Source: Acidimicrobiia bacterium (GTDB lineage Bacteria; Actinomycetota; Acidimicrobiia; Acidimicrobiales; Aldehydirespiratoraceae). From it: a stretch of DNA of 60,455 nucleotides. Shown here piece by piece: positions 17,433 to 26,246 of the stretch. Made by a program: the position numbers and the translations under genes. The stretch covers positions 1 through 60,455 of the forward strand of contig JAJEEV010000003.1 of the NCBI GenBank assembly GCA_022820805.1. Reading direction: 5' to 3'. The notes beneath the pieces are model-generated. The model saw only the letters and a program-made list of their open reading frames with translations, did not search any database and was not told where the DNA came from. The first letter of the stretch is position 1; every line of letters starts with the position of its first letter.

Positions 17433-19882
17433 GCATGGCCAGCGGGCCGGCTGCGGGTCGGGGCGCAGGCTACGACTGGCTGGCTGAGGCCGCGCTCATC
17501 GCGGTCACCGTCGTGACGGCGGTCGGAATGTCGCGCCTGTTCACCGACACATCCTTCCTGCGTGACGGGCTGGCTCTGGCGCTCGCCTCCCACGTGGTTG
17601 CCGCCGCGACCCGTCGCGTCGGCCTGCCCCTCGTCGGCGCCGGGCTGGTCGGCGCCGCCTGCTTCGCCATCACGGCAACGGTGCTGCTCTACACCCAGAC
17701 CGCCTGGTTCGTCGTGCCCACCCCCGACACCCTCTCGGCTGTGCTCGATCATCTGGTGGACGGCTGGGATGTCGTGAACGCCAGCCCCGCGCCGGTCGCA
17801 CCGGTGCCGGGCCTGATCCTGGCCGTCGGGGCTGCGTTGGGGTTGTGCGCCTTCCTGGCCGATGCAGCCGCCTTCCGGCTTCGATCCGCAGGATGGGCGA
17901 TTGCGCCGGCGGCCGGCGTCTACGGCTTCACGGCGGCGGTCGGGACCGGCGACGCGGCAATCCTCCACGGGACGCTGGCATGTGGCGTCATCGGGTTGAC
18001 ATTGGTGGCGCTGCGGCTCCGCAACTGCCGGGCCGGGGCTTGGATCGAGGCCGTCCCCGGCCGGGGAACGATGGCCCTCGCTCGGGTCGCGTGTGCCGCG
18101 CTGCTCGTGGCGGTCGCCGCCGGAGCAGTCGCCGGCCCGGCTCTGCCCGGGGCCCGGGCCGAGCCATGGATCGACCTGGAGGGATTCGAGGTCACCGATG
18201 CGGCTCCCTGGGTCGACGTACCGCCGCCCAGCCCGGAGCCGTGGGCCGATCTCGCCCCTCCCGGCGACGGTGCGCCCACATCGCTGGAAGGCGCGGGTGA
18301 TGGGCCGCGGGTCCTTGTCAGCCCTCTTGTCCAGGTTCGCAGCCGGCTGCTGGATCTGACCGACGTGGAGCTCTTCGCGGTGGCCGTTCCAGAGGACCAG
18401 CGCCAGTACTGGAGGCTGACGTCCCTCGATGAGTTCGACGGCGAGGCGTGGAGGGCGCGCTCGCAGTACGAGGACGTCTCGGGGCCGCTCGCGGCCACGC
18501 TCGATCCGTCAGCCGCGGCGGGACCGGCTCTGTCGCAGACGGTCATGATCACCGGGCTGGGCAACTCCTACCTGCCGGTCGCCTACGAGCTCCGCCGAGT
18601 CACAGACGACGGCGGGGTGGCGATGGAGTACGAGGCCCTGTCGGGTTCGCTGATCAAGACGCGGGTTGCCGCGCTCACCGGACCGCGTCGTTTCACCTAT
18701 GCCGTGGACTCGGCCGTGCCTGCCATCGGAGACCCGGACCGTCTTCGCAGGACCGAGACGTCGTTGCTGGAAGAGGGGTTCCTGGCCACCAACACGCAAC
18801 TCCCCGACGACGTGCGGGACCTGGTCCTGGTCGAGGCTGAGCGCATCACCGCCGACGCCCGCTCCGACTACCACCGGGCGCTGCTGCTACAGGACCACTT
18901 CCGGCTCGACGGCGGCTTCCGCTACGACCTGGATGTGCATTCGGAGGGAGTCGACGGTCTGGAGGACTTCCTGTTCGAGGTCCGGGCCGGCTACTGCCAG
19001 CAGTTCGCGTCGGGCTACGCCGCCCTGGCTCGCAGCATCGGTCTGCCGACCAGGGTCGCGGTGGGATTCACGTGGGGAGAATGGGAACCGGGGCGCGGCG
19101 CCGACGGCGCCTATGTCGTGCGGGGCAAGCATGCCCATGCCTGGCCGGAGGTGTACTTCGCGGGCACCGGCTGGGTCCGGTTCGAGCCGACGCCTGGTCG
19201 GGGCGCTCCCGGAGACTTCGCCATCACCGGCCATGTCGCCGACCAGGCGGGCCGCAGTGAGGACCAGGCTGCCGCCGCCTCTGAGCAGGGTCTCGAGACT
19301 TCGCAGGCCCCCGCGCAGCCCGCATCGACGGGATCGGAGACGGCCGGCGTCGAGGAGGACCCGCTGCAGGGCTCGGGCCTGATCCGCAGGTCGGAGCCCT
19401 CCGCCCCCTCGGCGACGGAGCCCGCCCCGGCTTCGGGCCGGCCGAGTCCTGTCGCATTGGGGGTGCTCGCTCTGGCTGCTGCAGGGTTGGCCGCGGCAAT
19501 GGTGCCGGTGCTCAAGCACCTGCTGTGGCGCAGGCGCAAGGAACGGGTCTCTCACGACCCTGCCGGCTTGATCGACTTCTGGTGGATGACCGCTCTGGAC
19601 GCGCTGGCACTGGTTCGACTCCGTCCCCGCCCCTCGGAGACTCCCCAGGAGTTGGCCCGGCGGGTCGTGTCGGTCGGCCCCGCGGTGGGGCCCATACAGG
19701 AGTTGGCCGCGCTGGCGACGCACGGGCGCTACGCCAGCGAGACACCGCCGCTGATGGCGACCCGGGCAGGTGTCGTGGGTTCACGCGTCGTCGGCGCGTG
19801 TCGCCGCCAGGCGAGCCCCCTGGGCCGGCTGGCCGCTGCTGTCGACCCGTCGACGCTGTTCCGGCGCCGCGGGCGCAGGTAG
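17429..19882 (+). CDS. Membrane transglutaminase-like protein (TgpA type)
   Basis: An 817-aa protein with about six N-terminal membrane segments, a large extracytoplasmic part containing the transglutaminase-like core (GYCQQFASGYAALARSIGLPTRVAVGF with the catalytic Cys, KHAHAWPEVYF with His, then FEPTPG), a Ser/Ala/Pro-rich linker, one more membrane helix and a cytoplasmic DUF4129-like tail. Start chosen at GTG 17429 (GTGA overlap with the DUF58 stop); ATG 17435 is equally possible. Partner of the MoxR/DUF58 pair; likely a cell-surface peptidase or crosslinker. Confidence 0.9.
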   Translation: MSMASGPAAGRGAGYDWLAEAALIAVTVVTAVGMSRLFTDTSFLRDGLALALASHVVAAATRRVGLPLVGAGLVGAACFAITATVLLYTQTAWFVVPTPDTLSAVLDHLVDGWDVVNASPAPVAPVPGLILAVGAALGLCAFLADAAAFRLRSAGWAIAPAAGVYGFTAAVGTGDAAILHGTLACGVIGLTLVALRLRNCRAGAWIEAVPGRGTMALARVACAALLVAVAAGAVAGPALPGARAEPWIDLEGFEVTDAAPWVDVPPPSPEPWADLAPPGDGAPTSLEGAGDGPRVLVSPLVQVRSRLLDLTDVELFAVAVPEDQRQYWRLTSLDEFDGEAWRARSQYEDVSGPLAATLDPSAAAGPALSQTVMITGLGNSYLPVAYELRRVTDDGGVAMEYEALSGSLIKTRVAALTGPRRFTYAVDSAVPAIGDPDRLRRTETSLLEEGFLATNTQLPDDVRDLVLVEAERITADARSDYHRALLLQDHFRLDGGFRYDLDVHSEGVDGLEDFLFEVRAGYCQQFASGYAALARSIGLPTRVAVGFTWGEWEPGRGADGAYVVRGKHAHAWPEVYFAGTGWVRFEPTPGRGAPGDFAITGHVADQAGRSEDQAAAASEQGLETSQAPAQPASTGSETAGVEEDPLQGSGLIRRSEPSAPSATEPAPASGRPSPVALGVLALAAAGLAAAMVPVLKHLLWRRRKERVSHDPAGLIDFWWMTALDALALVRLRPRPSETPQELARRVVSVGPAVGPIQELAALATHGRYASETPPLMATRAGVVGSRVVGACRRQASPLGRLAAAVDPSTLFRRRGRR

Positions 19883-19908
19883 CCCCCCGGGGCTGGCCGC
19901 GGCGACGT

Positions 19909-20295
19909 TCAGTTCCCGTTGCGATTGTCGCGGTCGAACCGGTCCCGCATTCGGGATCCGGCTCCGCCGACGACGTCGCGGAATCCCCCGCCGCGCATCG
20001 ACTGGGTCATCTGGCCGAGTCCGGCCCTGCCCACCCGGCGCGCGTTGCGCTCCAGGAACAGCAGCGAGACGAGCATCACCAGGAACCCGCCGAACGACAG
20101 CAGGAACGACACCGACAGCAGCCACACCATGATCACGATCCCGACCAGCAGTCCGAGCGCAGCCCACTTGATGTTGCGGAACGCGTGGGTGTAGACGGTG
20201 GTCTCGGCTACCTCGCGAGCCAGCTCTGGATCGCTCTCATAGAGGTGCGACTCGATCTCGCTGAGTATTCGCTGTTCGTCCTCCGACAACGGCAC
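19909..20295 (-). CDS. DUF3040 small membrane protein
   Basis: A 128-aa protein that starts VPLSEDEQRILSEIESHLYESDPELA, the actinobacterial DUF3040 signature, followed by two adjacent membrane helices (about residues 40-85) and a basic tail. The GTG at 20295 has a strong Shine-Dalgarno GGAGG seven bases upstream. Function unknown; DUF3040 genes are usually found near cell-wall or division genes. It converges on the transglutaminase gene. Confidence 0.88.
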   Translation of the reverse strand: MPLSEDEQRILSEIESHLYESDPELAREVAETTVYTHAFRNIKWAALGLLVGIVIMVWLLSVSFLLSFGGFLVMLVSLLFLERNARRVGRAGLGQMTQSMRGGGFRDVVGGAGSRMRDRFDRDNRNGN

Positions 20296-20403
20296 GCCAT
20301 CACCTCCGGCGCCTTGGCTTCGCAGCTGTGCGTGTCCGTTCCGACGATAGCCGCAATCGCGAGAACCGCGTCGGGGCAAGCGTCCGGCTGCATCCGGGCC
20401 GGC

Positions 20404-21678
20404 TCAGTCGGCGGCGGGTCCCCAGCGCTGGTCCCCGTCCGATGGCGATCGCAGGCCCCGGTCGGAGCGGATCGCGACGGCCGGGCCTATGGCCGATGGA
20501 CCGAAGCGGTTCCTTATCTCATCGGTCACCTGCTCGGCCGCGTCGTAGGCCGGGGTCTCGTCATCGAAGGACAACTGCCGGGCGGAGGCCTCGACCAGGC
20601 CCGACGCGCCCACTCCCAGCAGGCGCACGCCGGGCGAGACATCGATCTGGGCCAGAAGCTCCCGGGCTGCGGCCACCAGGTCGCGGGTCCCGTCGGTGGG
20701 ATCGGCCAGCGTGACCGAACGGGTGATGGTCCTGAAGTCGGCGAACCGCAGCTTCAGCGTGATGGTCCGAGACTGCAAGCCTGAGGTCCTTAAGCGGCGG
20801 GCCACCGCGTCGGCGAGCCGGGCGGCCTCGGCTTCGAGCTCGGCGGCAGTGTGCCGGTCCCGGGCGAAGGTCTCCTCGTGGCTGATCGAGCGGGGCGCCC
20901 GGTTCACGACCACCGGCCGCTCGTCCACGCCGTTGGCCAGCTGGTGGAGTTGGCGGCCCGCGGCTGTGCCCAGGGCGTTCACCGCGGCCGCCTCCGGCAG
21001 GGAGGCCAGATCGCCGACCGTCTCGACCCCGAGGCGCAGCAGCCGTCGGGAGGTCGCCGGACCCACGCCGAAGAGTGCGGTGACCGGCAACCGGTGCAGG
21101 AAGTCGAGTTCGGTGCCGGCCGCGACGACGTGGACTCCCGGACCCCACACGGTCCCCGCCGGACCGACCCGGGGCTTGGCCCGCTCGGTGGCCAGCTTGG
21201 CCATGAACTTGGTGGAGGCCACTCCCACCGAGCAGGTGAGCTGCTCCTGCTCCAGGACTCGGGCGCGGATCTCGGCGGCGAGCTCGGGCGCCGGACCGAG
21301 CAGGCGGGACGCGCCCCGCACGTCCATGAAGGCCTCGTCCAGCGACAGGGGCTCCACCAGCGGCGTGACGTCGCGGAGGATGGCCATCACCCGCTCGGAG
21401 ACCTCGCTGTAGTGGGAGTGGTCGCCGGGCAGGAACACCGCGTGGGGGCACAACCGGCGCGCCCGGGTCGAGGGCATGGCCGAGCCGATGCCGAAGACTC
21501 GAGCCTCGTAGCTGGCTGCCGCCACCACACCCCGGCTGCCGGTTCCGCCCACGACCACCGGCCGGCCCCGCAGCTCGGGACGGCGCCGGATCTCCACCGC
21601 CGCGTAGAAGGCGTCCATGTCGACGTGCAGGAATCCGACCGATCCGTCAGGGGGCCGCCCCTTGAGCTCGGTGGTCAC
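20404..21678 (-). CDS. dinB: DNA polymerase IV (Y family)
   Basis: Error-prone translesion polymerase. The 424 residues have LHVDMDAFYAAVE (metal ligands Asp20 and, nearby, the steric-gate Phe), SYEARVFGIGSAMP, SLDEAFMDV (Asp114, Glu115) and a helix-hairpin-helix region (FGVGPATSRRLLRLGV), then the little-finger domain. A QLSFDD segment near residue 370 resembles the internal beta-clamp-binding motif. Start is a GTG; the first 13 residues precede the conserved fold, so an internal start cannot be excluded. Confidence 0.94.
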   Translation of the reverse strand: MTTELKGRPPDGSVGFLHVDMDAFYAAVEIRRRPELRGRPVVVGGTGSRGVVAAASYEARVFGIGSAMPSTRARRLCPHAVFLPGDHSHYSEVSERVMAILRDVTPLVEPLSLDEAFMDVRGASRLLGPAPELAAEIRARVLEQEQLTCSVGVASTKFMAKLATERAKPRVGPAGTVWGPGVHVVAAGTELDFLHRLPVTALFGVGPATSRRLLRLGVETVGDLASLPEAAAVNALGTAAGRQLHQLANGVDERPVVVNRAPRSISHEETFARDRHTAAELEAEAARLADAVARRLRTSGLQSRTITLKLRFADFRTITRSVTLADPTDGTRDLVAAARELLAQIDVSPGVRLLGVGASGLVEASARQLSFDDETPAYDAAEQVTDEIRNRFGPSAIGPAVAIRSDRGLRSPSDGDQRWGPAAD

Positions 21679-21724
21679 GGGACTCGCGGCGCGTCGCCTC
21701 GCATTGCCTCAGTGTGCCATCGCC

Positions 21725-21820
21725 CAGAGGCCGAGCGGGTAGGTGAGCGAATGGGCTCATACGGAGCGAGGCCGTGGCCCGAGCGGCCCGTGAGCGAAGC
21801 GAACAAGAGCGGGAGACACC
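21725..21820 (+). repeat. Dispersed intergenic repeat, copy A
   Basis: About 96 bp beginning CAGAGGCCGAGCGG and ending AGAGCGGGAGACACC. The core GCGAGGCCGTGGCCCGAGCG followed by GCCCGTGAGCGAAGCGA is identical in copies B (27789-27887) and C (38320-38415). It lies upstream of dinB in the divergent region and holds short GGCC-based palindromes. Weak similarity continues about 35 bp further into a region ending in GCCCGCGC shared with copy C. Confidence 0.85.
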
Positions 21821-21920
21821 CCCTTGCAGCGCGGCGGGTCTGCGCTTGCCCGCGCACGTTCCCAGCGACACGGTTCGGCCCGGCGGCAGTCGAGTGAGGC
21901 GGTTGGGTACGCTCTAGCCG

Positions 21921-22241
21921 GTGCTGGATCAATCCCACGCCGTGCCGCCCGACGCCTCGCCCTCGTTGATGGCCCGGGTGTTGGCCTTCTCGGCCATCAT
22001 CGTGGCCGGGGCGTGCGGGGGCCTGATCGGCTTCGCGGTGATGGACCTGACCTGTGACGAAGGGTGCACCAACCTCGCCGGGCTGGTCGGGCTCGGCACC
22101 GCCGTCGGGGCCGCGGTCGGGACCGGAATCGTGGCCGTGCTGACCCTGCGGGCGGCCGCGGAGTGGCGGGCCCAGCAGCCGCCCGCACCGGTCGATGCCG
22201 TCGCCCGCGGGCGTCGTCGCGGTGGGGGCCGCAGGCGATGA
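21921..22241 (+). CDS. Small membrane protein of unknown function
   Basis: A 106-aa protein with two membrane helices (about 19-42 and 55-80) separated by a short loop containing CDEGC, and an Arg/Gly-rich basic tail. It starts with GTG and its stop overlaps the ATG of the response regulator by 4 bases, so it is the first gene of the mtrAB-like operon. I do not recognise the family; a sensor accessory role is possible from position only. Confidence 0.7.
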   Translation: MLDQSHAVPPDASPSLMARVLAFSAIIVAGACGGLIGFAVMDLTCDEGCTNLAGLVGLGTAVGAAVGTGIVAVLTLRAAAEWRAQQPPAPVDAVARGRRRGGGRRR

Positions 22242-22918
22242 CCACCCGCATCCTCACCGTGGAGGACGACGAGCGCATCCGCACCGCCCTGCGTCTCGCC
22301 CTCGAGGACGAGGGCTGGGAGGTGGATGAGGTCGCCTCGGGTGAGGAGGCTCTGGTCGCGTTCGGCCGGACCCCGGCCGATGTCGTGCTGGTGGACATCA
22401 TGCTGCCGGGCATCGACGGCTTCGACATCTGCCGGGCCATCCGCAAGTCGAGCGACGTGCCCATAGTGATGATCACCGCCCGCTCCGACACTCACGACGT
22501 GGTGGCCGGGCTCGAGGCCGGCGCTGACGACTACCTGACCAAGCCATTCGCTCCCAAGGAGTTGTCGGCCCGCATCAGGGCGCTGCTGCGCAGGGCCCGC
22601 GCCTCCGACGCCGGCGGCGACGAGATCGTCTTCAACGACCTCGAGATCCTTCCCGACGCCGGCGTCGTGCGAGTGTCGGGAATCGAGGCCCACCTCACCA
22701 AGACCGAGTTCCGCCTGCTGGTCGAGCTCGCCTCCAACCCCGGGAAGATCTTCAGCCGCGAGGTGCTTCTGGAGCGGGTGTGGGGCCTCGGATACTTCGG
22801 GGACGGCCGTCTCGTGGACGTGCACGTGCGCCGGCTCCGCACCAAGATCGAGCCCGATCCGGCCAACCCGCGCCATGTGGTGACGGTGCGAGGGCTCGGC
22901 TACAAGCTCCTGTCCTAG
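22238..22918 (+). CDS. mtrA: OmpR-family response regulator, MtrA-like
   Basis: DNA-binding response regulator of 226 aa. The receiver domain has the acidic pair Asp10-Asp11, phospho-acceptor Asp53 in VDIMLPG, and DDYLTKPF with the conserved Lys. The winged-helix effector domain ends HVVTVRGLGYKL. With a histidine kinase and a GerMN lipoprotein directly downstream, the set matches the actinobacterial MtrA-MtrB-LpqB system controlling cell wall and division. Identity as MtrA is from this context. Confidence 0.88.
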   Translation: MTTRILTVEDDERIRTALRLALEDEGWEVDEVASGEEALVAFGRTPADVVLVDIMLPGIDGFDICRAIRKSSDVPIVMITARSDTHDVVAGLEAGADDYLTKPFAPKELSARIRALLRRARASDAGGDEIVFNDLEILPDAGVVRVSGIEAHLTKTEFRLLVELASNPGKIFSREVLLERVWGLGYFGDGRLVDVHVRRLRTKIEPDPANPRHVVTVRGLGYKLLS

Positions 22919-23030
22919 AGGCCGAGCGAGGGGCGCGGATGCAGACCTGTGAGACGCTGAGCGAGGCCGGGGGCGATGCTGCTGTGATTCGGGCGGCCCG
23001 TGAGCGCAGCGCACTAGAGCGGGTCTCCTA
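22916..23030 (+). repeat. Dispersed intergenic repeat, divergent copy D
   Basis: Shares separated blocks with copies A-C: AGAGGCCGAGCG, GAGCGAGGCC and CGGCCCGTGAGCGCAGCGCA followed by AGAGCGGG, but has an unrelated middle and substitutions. It begins at the stop codon of the response regulator and fills the gap before the histidine kinase, so part of it would be in the mtrA-mtrB transcript. Confidence 0.6.
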
Positions 23031-23043
23031 GAGGCTCTCGCCG

Positions 23044-24498
23044 GTGCGCCGCCCAACCCTGCTGCCCTTCTTCGTCCGGCGGGGACTGCGGCGTCGCATC
23101 ACCTCCGCGTTCGCGGTCGGCGGGCTGCTGCTGGCCTCCACGATCTCCGTCGCCACCCTGACCCTCACCCGCCAGAACCTCCTGGAGGAGCGTGACGACA
23201 CCGCGTTCTCGGTGTTCGCCAACAACGGCCGGAGGGTCCGCAACGAGCTCACCGCCGAGACCGACGACGAGGGTCGCCGGGCCATCGTCGAGCGGCTGAG
23301 GCAGACCTCGGGCACGTTCCCGCTGCTGCGGGTCGGCGATGAGTGGACCTCGGCCGACCCGCTGGTGTTCAACCGGGAGGCCGTGCCCGCCTCGCTGCTG
23401 GAGCTGGTCGAGTCCGGGATCCCGGCCCGGATGCGCACGACGATCGGCGTCAGCACCGCCATCGTGTCGGGCGTCCCCATACCGGGAACCCCGACCAACG
23501 CGATCTACTTCGAGGCCGCCCCCCTCGACGACATCGAGGACACTCTGGACACGCTGGCCATCATCCTCTTCGGCGTGGCCGCCGTCACCACCCTGTTCGC
23601 GGCCGCCTTCGGGTGGTGGGCCGCCGGGCGGCTGCTCAACCCGCTGTTCAAGGTGCGGACGGCCGCCGAGGCGCTCGCCGCGGGCGCGCTGGACACCCGC
23701 CTGACCCCGCCCGACGACGCCGACCTGGCCTCGCTGACCGCCTCGTTCAACGAGATGGCCCGGGCCCTCGAGGAGAGGATCGCCCGCGACGCCCGCTTCG
23801 CGTCCGAGGTCAGTCACGAGCTGAGATCTCCGCTGATGACCCTCACCGCGTCGGTGGAGGTGCTCTACAACATGGCCGACGAGCTCGGCGATCGCGGCCG
23901 CACTGCGCTGGACCTGCTCAGCGACGACATCTCCCGCTTCCGGAGGCTGGTGGAGGACCTCCTGGAGATCAACCGGTACGACGTCGGCACGGCCGACCTC
24001 GAGGCCGAGGAGGTGCACATCGTGGAGTTCGTGCAGCACGCCATCTTCCAGTTCGGCCTCGACTCGACCGCCGAGGTCGATTTCCAAGCGGCCTCGGGCA
24101 TGGAGCACACCGTGTTGATGGCCGACAAGCGCCGACTCGGCCGGGTGGTGTCGAACCTGGTCGAGAACGCCTCCAAGTACGGCGACGGCGAGGTCCTGAT
24201 CAGACTCGAGCGTATGGACGGTCTGGTGCAGTTGGGTGTCGAGGACAACGGACCGGGCGTGATCCCCGCCGAGCGCGAGCTGATCTTCGACCGTTTCCAT
24301 CGCGGTCGGGCCGGCGGGCGGCGCGGCCGCGACTCCGGATCCGGGCTGGGTCTGGCCCTGGTGGCCGAGCACGTCGGCCTGCACGGAGGCCGAGTGTGGG
24401 TGGGGGACCGCCCCGACTCAACCCCCGGCGCCCGTTTCGTGGTCGAGTTGCCGGTGTCGGTGCCCGACGACGAGATGGAGGAACTCTCGGCGCTGTGA
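23044..24498 (+). CDS. mtrB: Sensor histidine kinase, MtrB-like
   Basis: Membrane sensor kinase of 484 aa: membrane helix at about 19-41, extracytoplasmic sensor domain (42-170), second helix (171-192), HAMP (about 193-245), dimerisation domain with phospho-acceptor His258 in SEVSHELRSPL, and an ATPase domain with NLVENASKYG, VEDNGPGV and GSGLGLALV. Cognate kinase of the upstream regulator. The GTG start at 23044 has AGAGG nine bases upstream. Its stop overlaps the lipoprotein GTG. Confidence 0.92.
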   Translation: MRRPTLLPFFVRRGLRRRITSAFAVGGLLLASTISVATLTLTRQNLLEERDDTAFSVFANNGRRVRNELTAETDDEGRRAIVERLRQTSGTFPLLRVGDEWTSADPLVFNREAVPASLLELVESGIPARMRTTIGVSTAIVSGVPIPGTPTNAIYFEAAPLDDIEDTLDTLAIILFGVAAVTTLFAAAFGWWAAGRLLNPLFKVRTAAEALAAGALDTRLTPPDDADLASLTASFNEMARALEERIARDARFASEVSHELRSPLMTLTASVEVLYNMADELGDRGRTALDLLSDDISRFRRLVEDLLEINRYDVGTADLEAEEVHIVEFVQHAIFQFGLDSTAEVDFQAASGMEHTVLMADKRRLGRVVSNLVENASKYGDGEVLIRLERMDGLVQLGVEDNGPGVIPAERELIFDRFHRGRAGGRRGRDSGSGLGLALVAEHVGLHGGRVWVGDRPDSTPGARFVVELPVSVPDDEMEELSAL

Positions 24499-25184
24499 GG
24501 TTGCATCTGCCACTCGTTCGCCGGCGCGGCACGTTCCTGTTGTCCGCCCTCCTGCTGGCCGCGGCTGTGGCCGGCGGCTGTGGCCTTCCCACCGACGAGA
24601 ACGCTCAGGCGATCGATCCCGACGAACTCCCCGCGACCCTGAGGCCCGGGTTCACGGCCACCACCACCACCACCGTTCCCGCTCCCCTGACAGAGGCGCG
24701 GCCGGTCTTCCTTCTGACCAACCCGCAGGACATCGAGCGCACGATCGTGGTCGAGGTGCAGCGCCAGGTGGATCGCAACGGCACCCTTGCCGATGTGCTG
24801 GCCACGCTGTTCGGTGAGGCCACCTTGACCGAGGAGTCCGACGCCGGGTACTTCAACACCCTGGAGCTGTTCGAGATCCTGAGTGCCCAGGTGGCCGACG
24901 GCGTGGCCACGGTCGACATCGTGCATCTGTCACCGGAGGGCGAGGACTCGGCTCCCTCTGCAGACGAGCTGCGGTTCGCGGCGGCCCAGCTCGTGTTCAC
25001 CGCATCGGCGAGCGACGGCGTCGACGGGGTCAGGATCCTGCTCGACGGCACAGAGGTGTCGGTCCCCACCAGCGACGCCGACGCCGAGCCCGGGTCGGTT
25101 CTGCGGACCAGCGCATACGAGCAGTTCCAGCCCGACTTCGCGCCCACGACCACCACCACCCCCGACGCCGAGGACGACGGCTGA
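24495..25184 (+). CDS. GerMN-domain lipoprotein, short LpqB-like
   Basis: A 229-aa predicted lipoprotein with a signal peptide and Cys in VAGGCGLP (near residue 28), a Thr-rich linker, then a GerMN-like domain (about 65-200; VFLLTNPQD...LATLFGEATLTEES...VDIVHL) and a Thr-rich tail. Position after mtrB matches LpqB, an extracytoplasmic modulator of MtrB, but actinobacterial LpqB is about 580 aa with a C-terminal beta-propeller absent here. The GTG overlaps the mtrB stop by 4 bases. Confidence 0.82.
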   Translation: MRLHLPLVRRRGTFLLSALLLAAAVAGGCGLPTDENAQAIDPDELPATLRPGFTATTTTTVPAPLTEARPVFLLTNPQDIERTIVVEVQRQVDRNGTLADVLATLFGEATLTEESDAGYFNTLELFEILSAQVADGVATVDIVHLSPEGEDSAPSADELRFAAAQLVFTASASDGVDGVRILLDGTEVSVPTSDADAEPGSVLRTSAYEQFQPDFAPTTTTTPDAEDDG

Positions 25185-25217
25185 GAGCTCTACCTCCTCG
25201 CGGCGCTGCCGGCGCGG

Positions 25218-26246
25218 TCAGGAGAAGAAGGTGTGGGCCACGTCGAGCAGCCCGTCGCTCACCGGCTTGAGCTTCGCGGTCGCGTCCCGAAGCGAGACCC
25301 GCTCGATGGAACCGTCCCGCAGCGCGACCATCTGACCGAAGGCGCCGTCATGGACGGCGTCGATGGCCGCCACCCCGAATCGGGTGGCGAGCACCCGATC
25401 CGACGGTGTGGGCGTGCCTCCCCGCTGGACGTGCCCCAGGATGGTGACGCGGGTCTCCAGGCCGGTGCGGGCCTCGACCTCGGCCGCGATGACGTTGGCG
25501 ATCCCGCCGAGACGCTTGTGGCCGTAAGCGTCGACAGGAGGCTCGGTCACCTCCATCGTGCCGGGCCGGGGCCGGGCGCCCTCGGCCACCACCACTATCG
25601 ACGCGAAGCGGCCCCTGTGGCGCCGCCGGAGCAGGGCTGCGCACAGGTCGTCCAGGTCGAAGGGCTCCTCGGGCACGAGAATGTAGGCGGCGCCCCCCGC
25701 GATCCCGGCCCAGGTGGCGATGTGGCCCACATTGCGGCCCATCACCTCGACGAAGATGACCCGCTCGTGGCTCTCCGCGGTGGTGTGGAGGCGGTCGATG
25801 GCGTCGGTGGCGACCGTCATCGCGGTGTCGAACCCGAAGGTCCGCTCGGTCATGGCCACGTCGTTGTCGATCGTCTTGGGTACTCCGACGACATCGAAGC
25901 CGCGATCCGACATCTCGCACGCACACGACAGCGTGCCCTCGCCTCCGATGGCGATGAGCGCGTCCACGGCCAGCGAGCGCATGGTGTCGGTGGCGCGGGC
26001 CATGCCGTCGGGGAGGCTGAACGGCGTGTGGCGCGAGGTCCCCAGGATTGTGCCTCCTCTCGGCAGCAGCCCCCGGCAGGACTCCACGTCCAGCGGCATC
26101 CAGTGGTTGTCCACCACTCCCCGCCACCCGTCCCGGAAGCCGATGACCTCGTCGCCGTGGTGGCGTTCGGCCTTGCGCACCACTGCCCTGATGACTGCGT
26201 TCAGTCCGGGGCAGTCACCGCCCCCCGTGAGGATGCCGACCCGCAT
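25218..26246 (-). CDS. pfkA: 6-phosphofructokinase, group III (probably ATP-dependent)
   Basis: Phosphorylates fructose 6-phosphate in glycolysis. The 342 residues show LTGGGDCPGLNAVIR (7-20), IGGEGTL (99-105) and PKTIDND (122-128; catalytic Asp126). The Gly at 103 is the ATP-type residue; pyrophosphate-dependent enzymes carry Asp there, although Lys123 is PPi-like, a mix seen in actinobacterial ATP-PFKs. The ATG shares one base with the stop of the ROK kinase gene upstream, so the two sugar kinases are co-expressed. Confidence 0.9.
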   Translation of the reverse strand: MRVGILTGGGDCPGLNAVIRAVVRKAERHHGDEVIGFRDGWRGVVDNHWMPLDVESCRGLLPRGGTILGTSRHTPFSLPDGMARATDTMRSLAVDALIAIGGEGTLSCACEMSDRGFDVVGVPKTIDNDVAMTERTFGFDTAMTVATDAIDRLHTTAESHERVIFVEVMGRNVGHIATWAGIAGGAAYILVPEEPFDLDDLCAALLRRRHRGRFASIVVVAEGARPRPGTMEVTEPPVDAYGHKRLGGIANVIAAEVEARTGLETRVTILGHVQRGGTPTPSDRVLATRFGVAAIDAVHDGAFGQMVALRDGSIERVSLRDATAKLKPVSDGLLDVAHTFFS

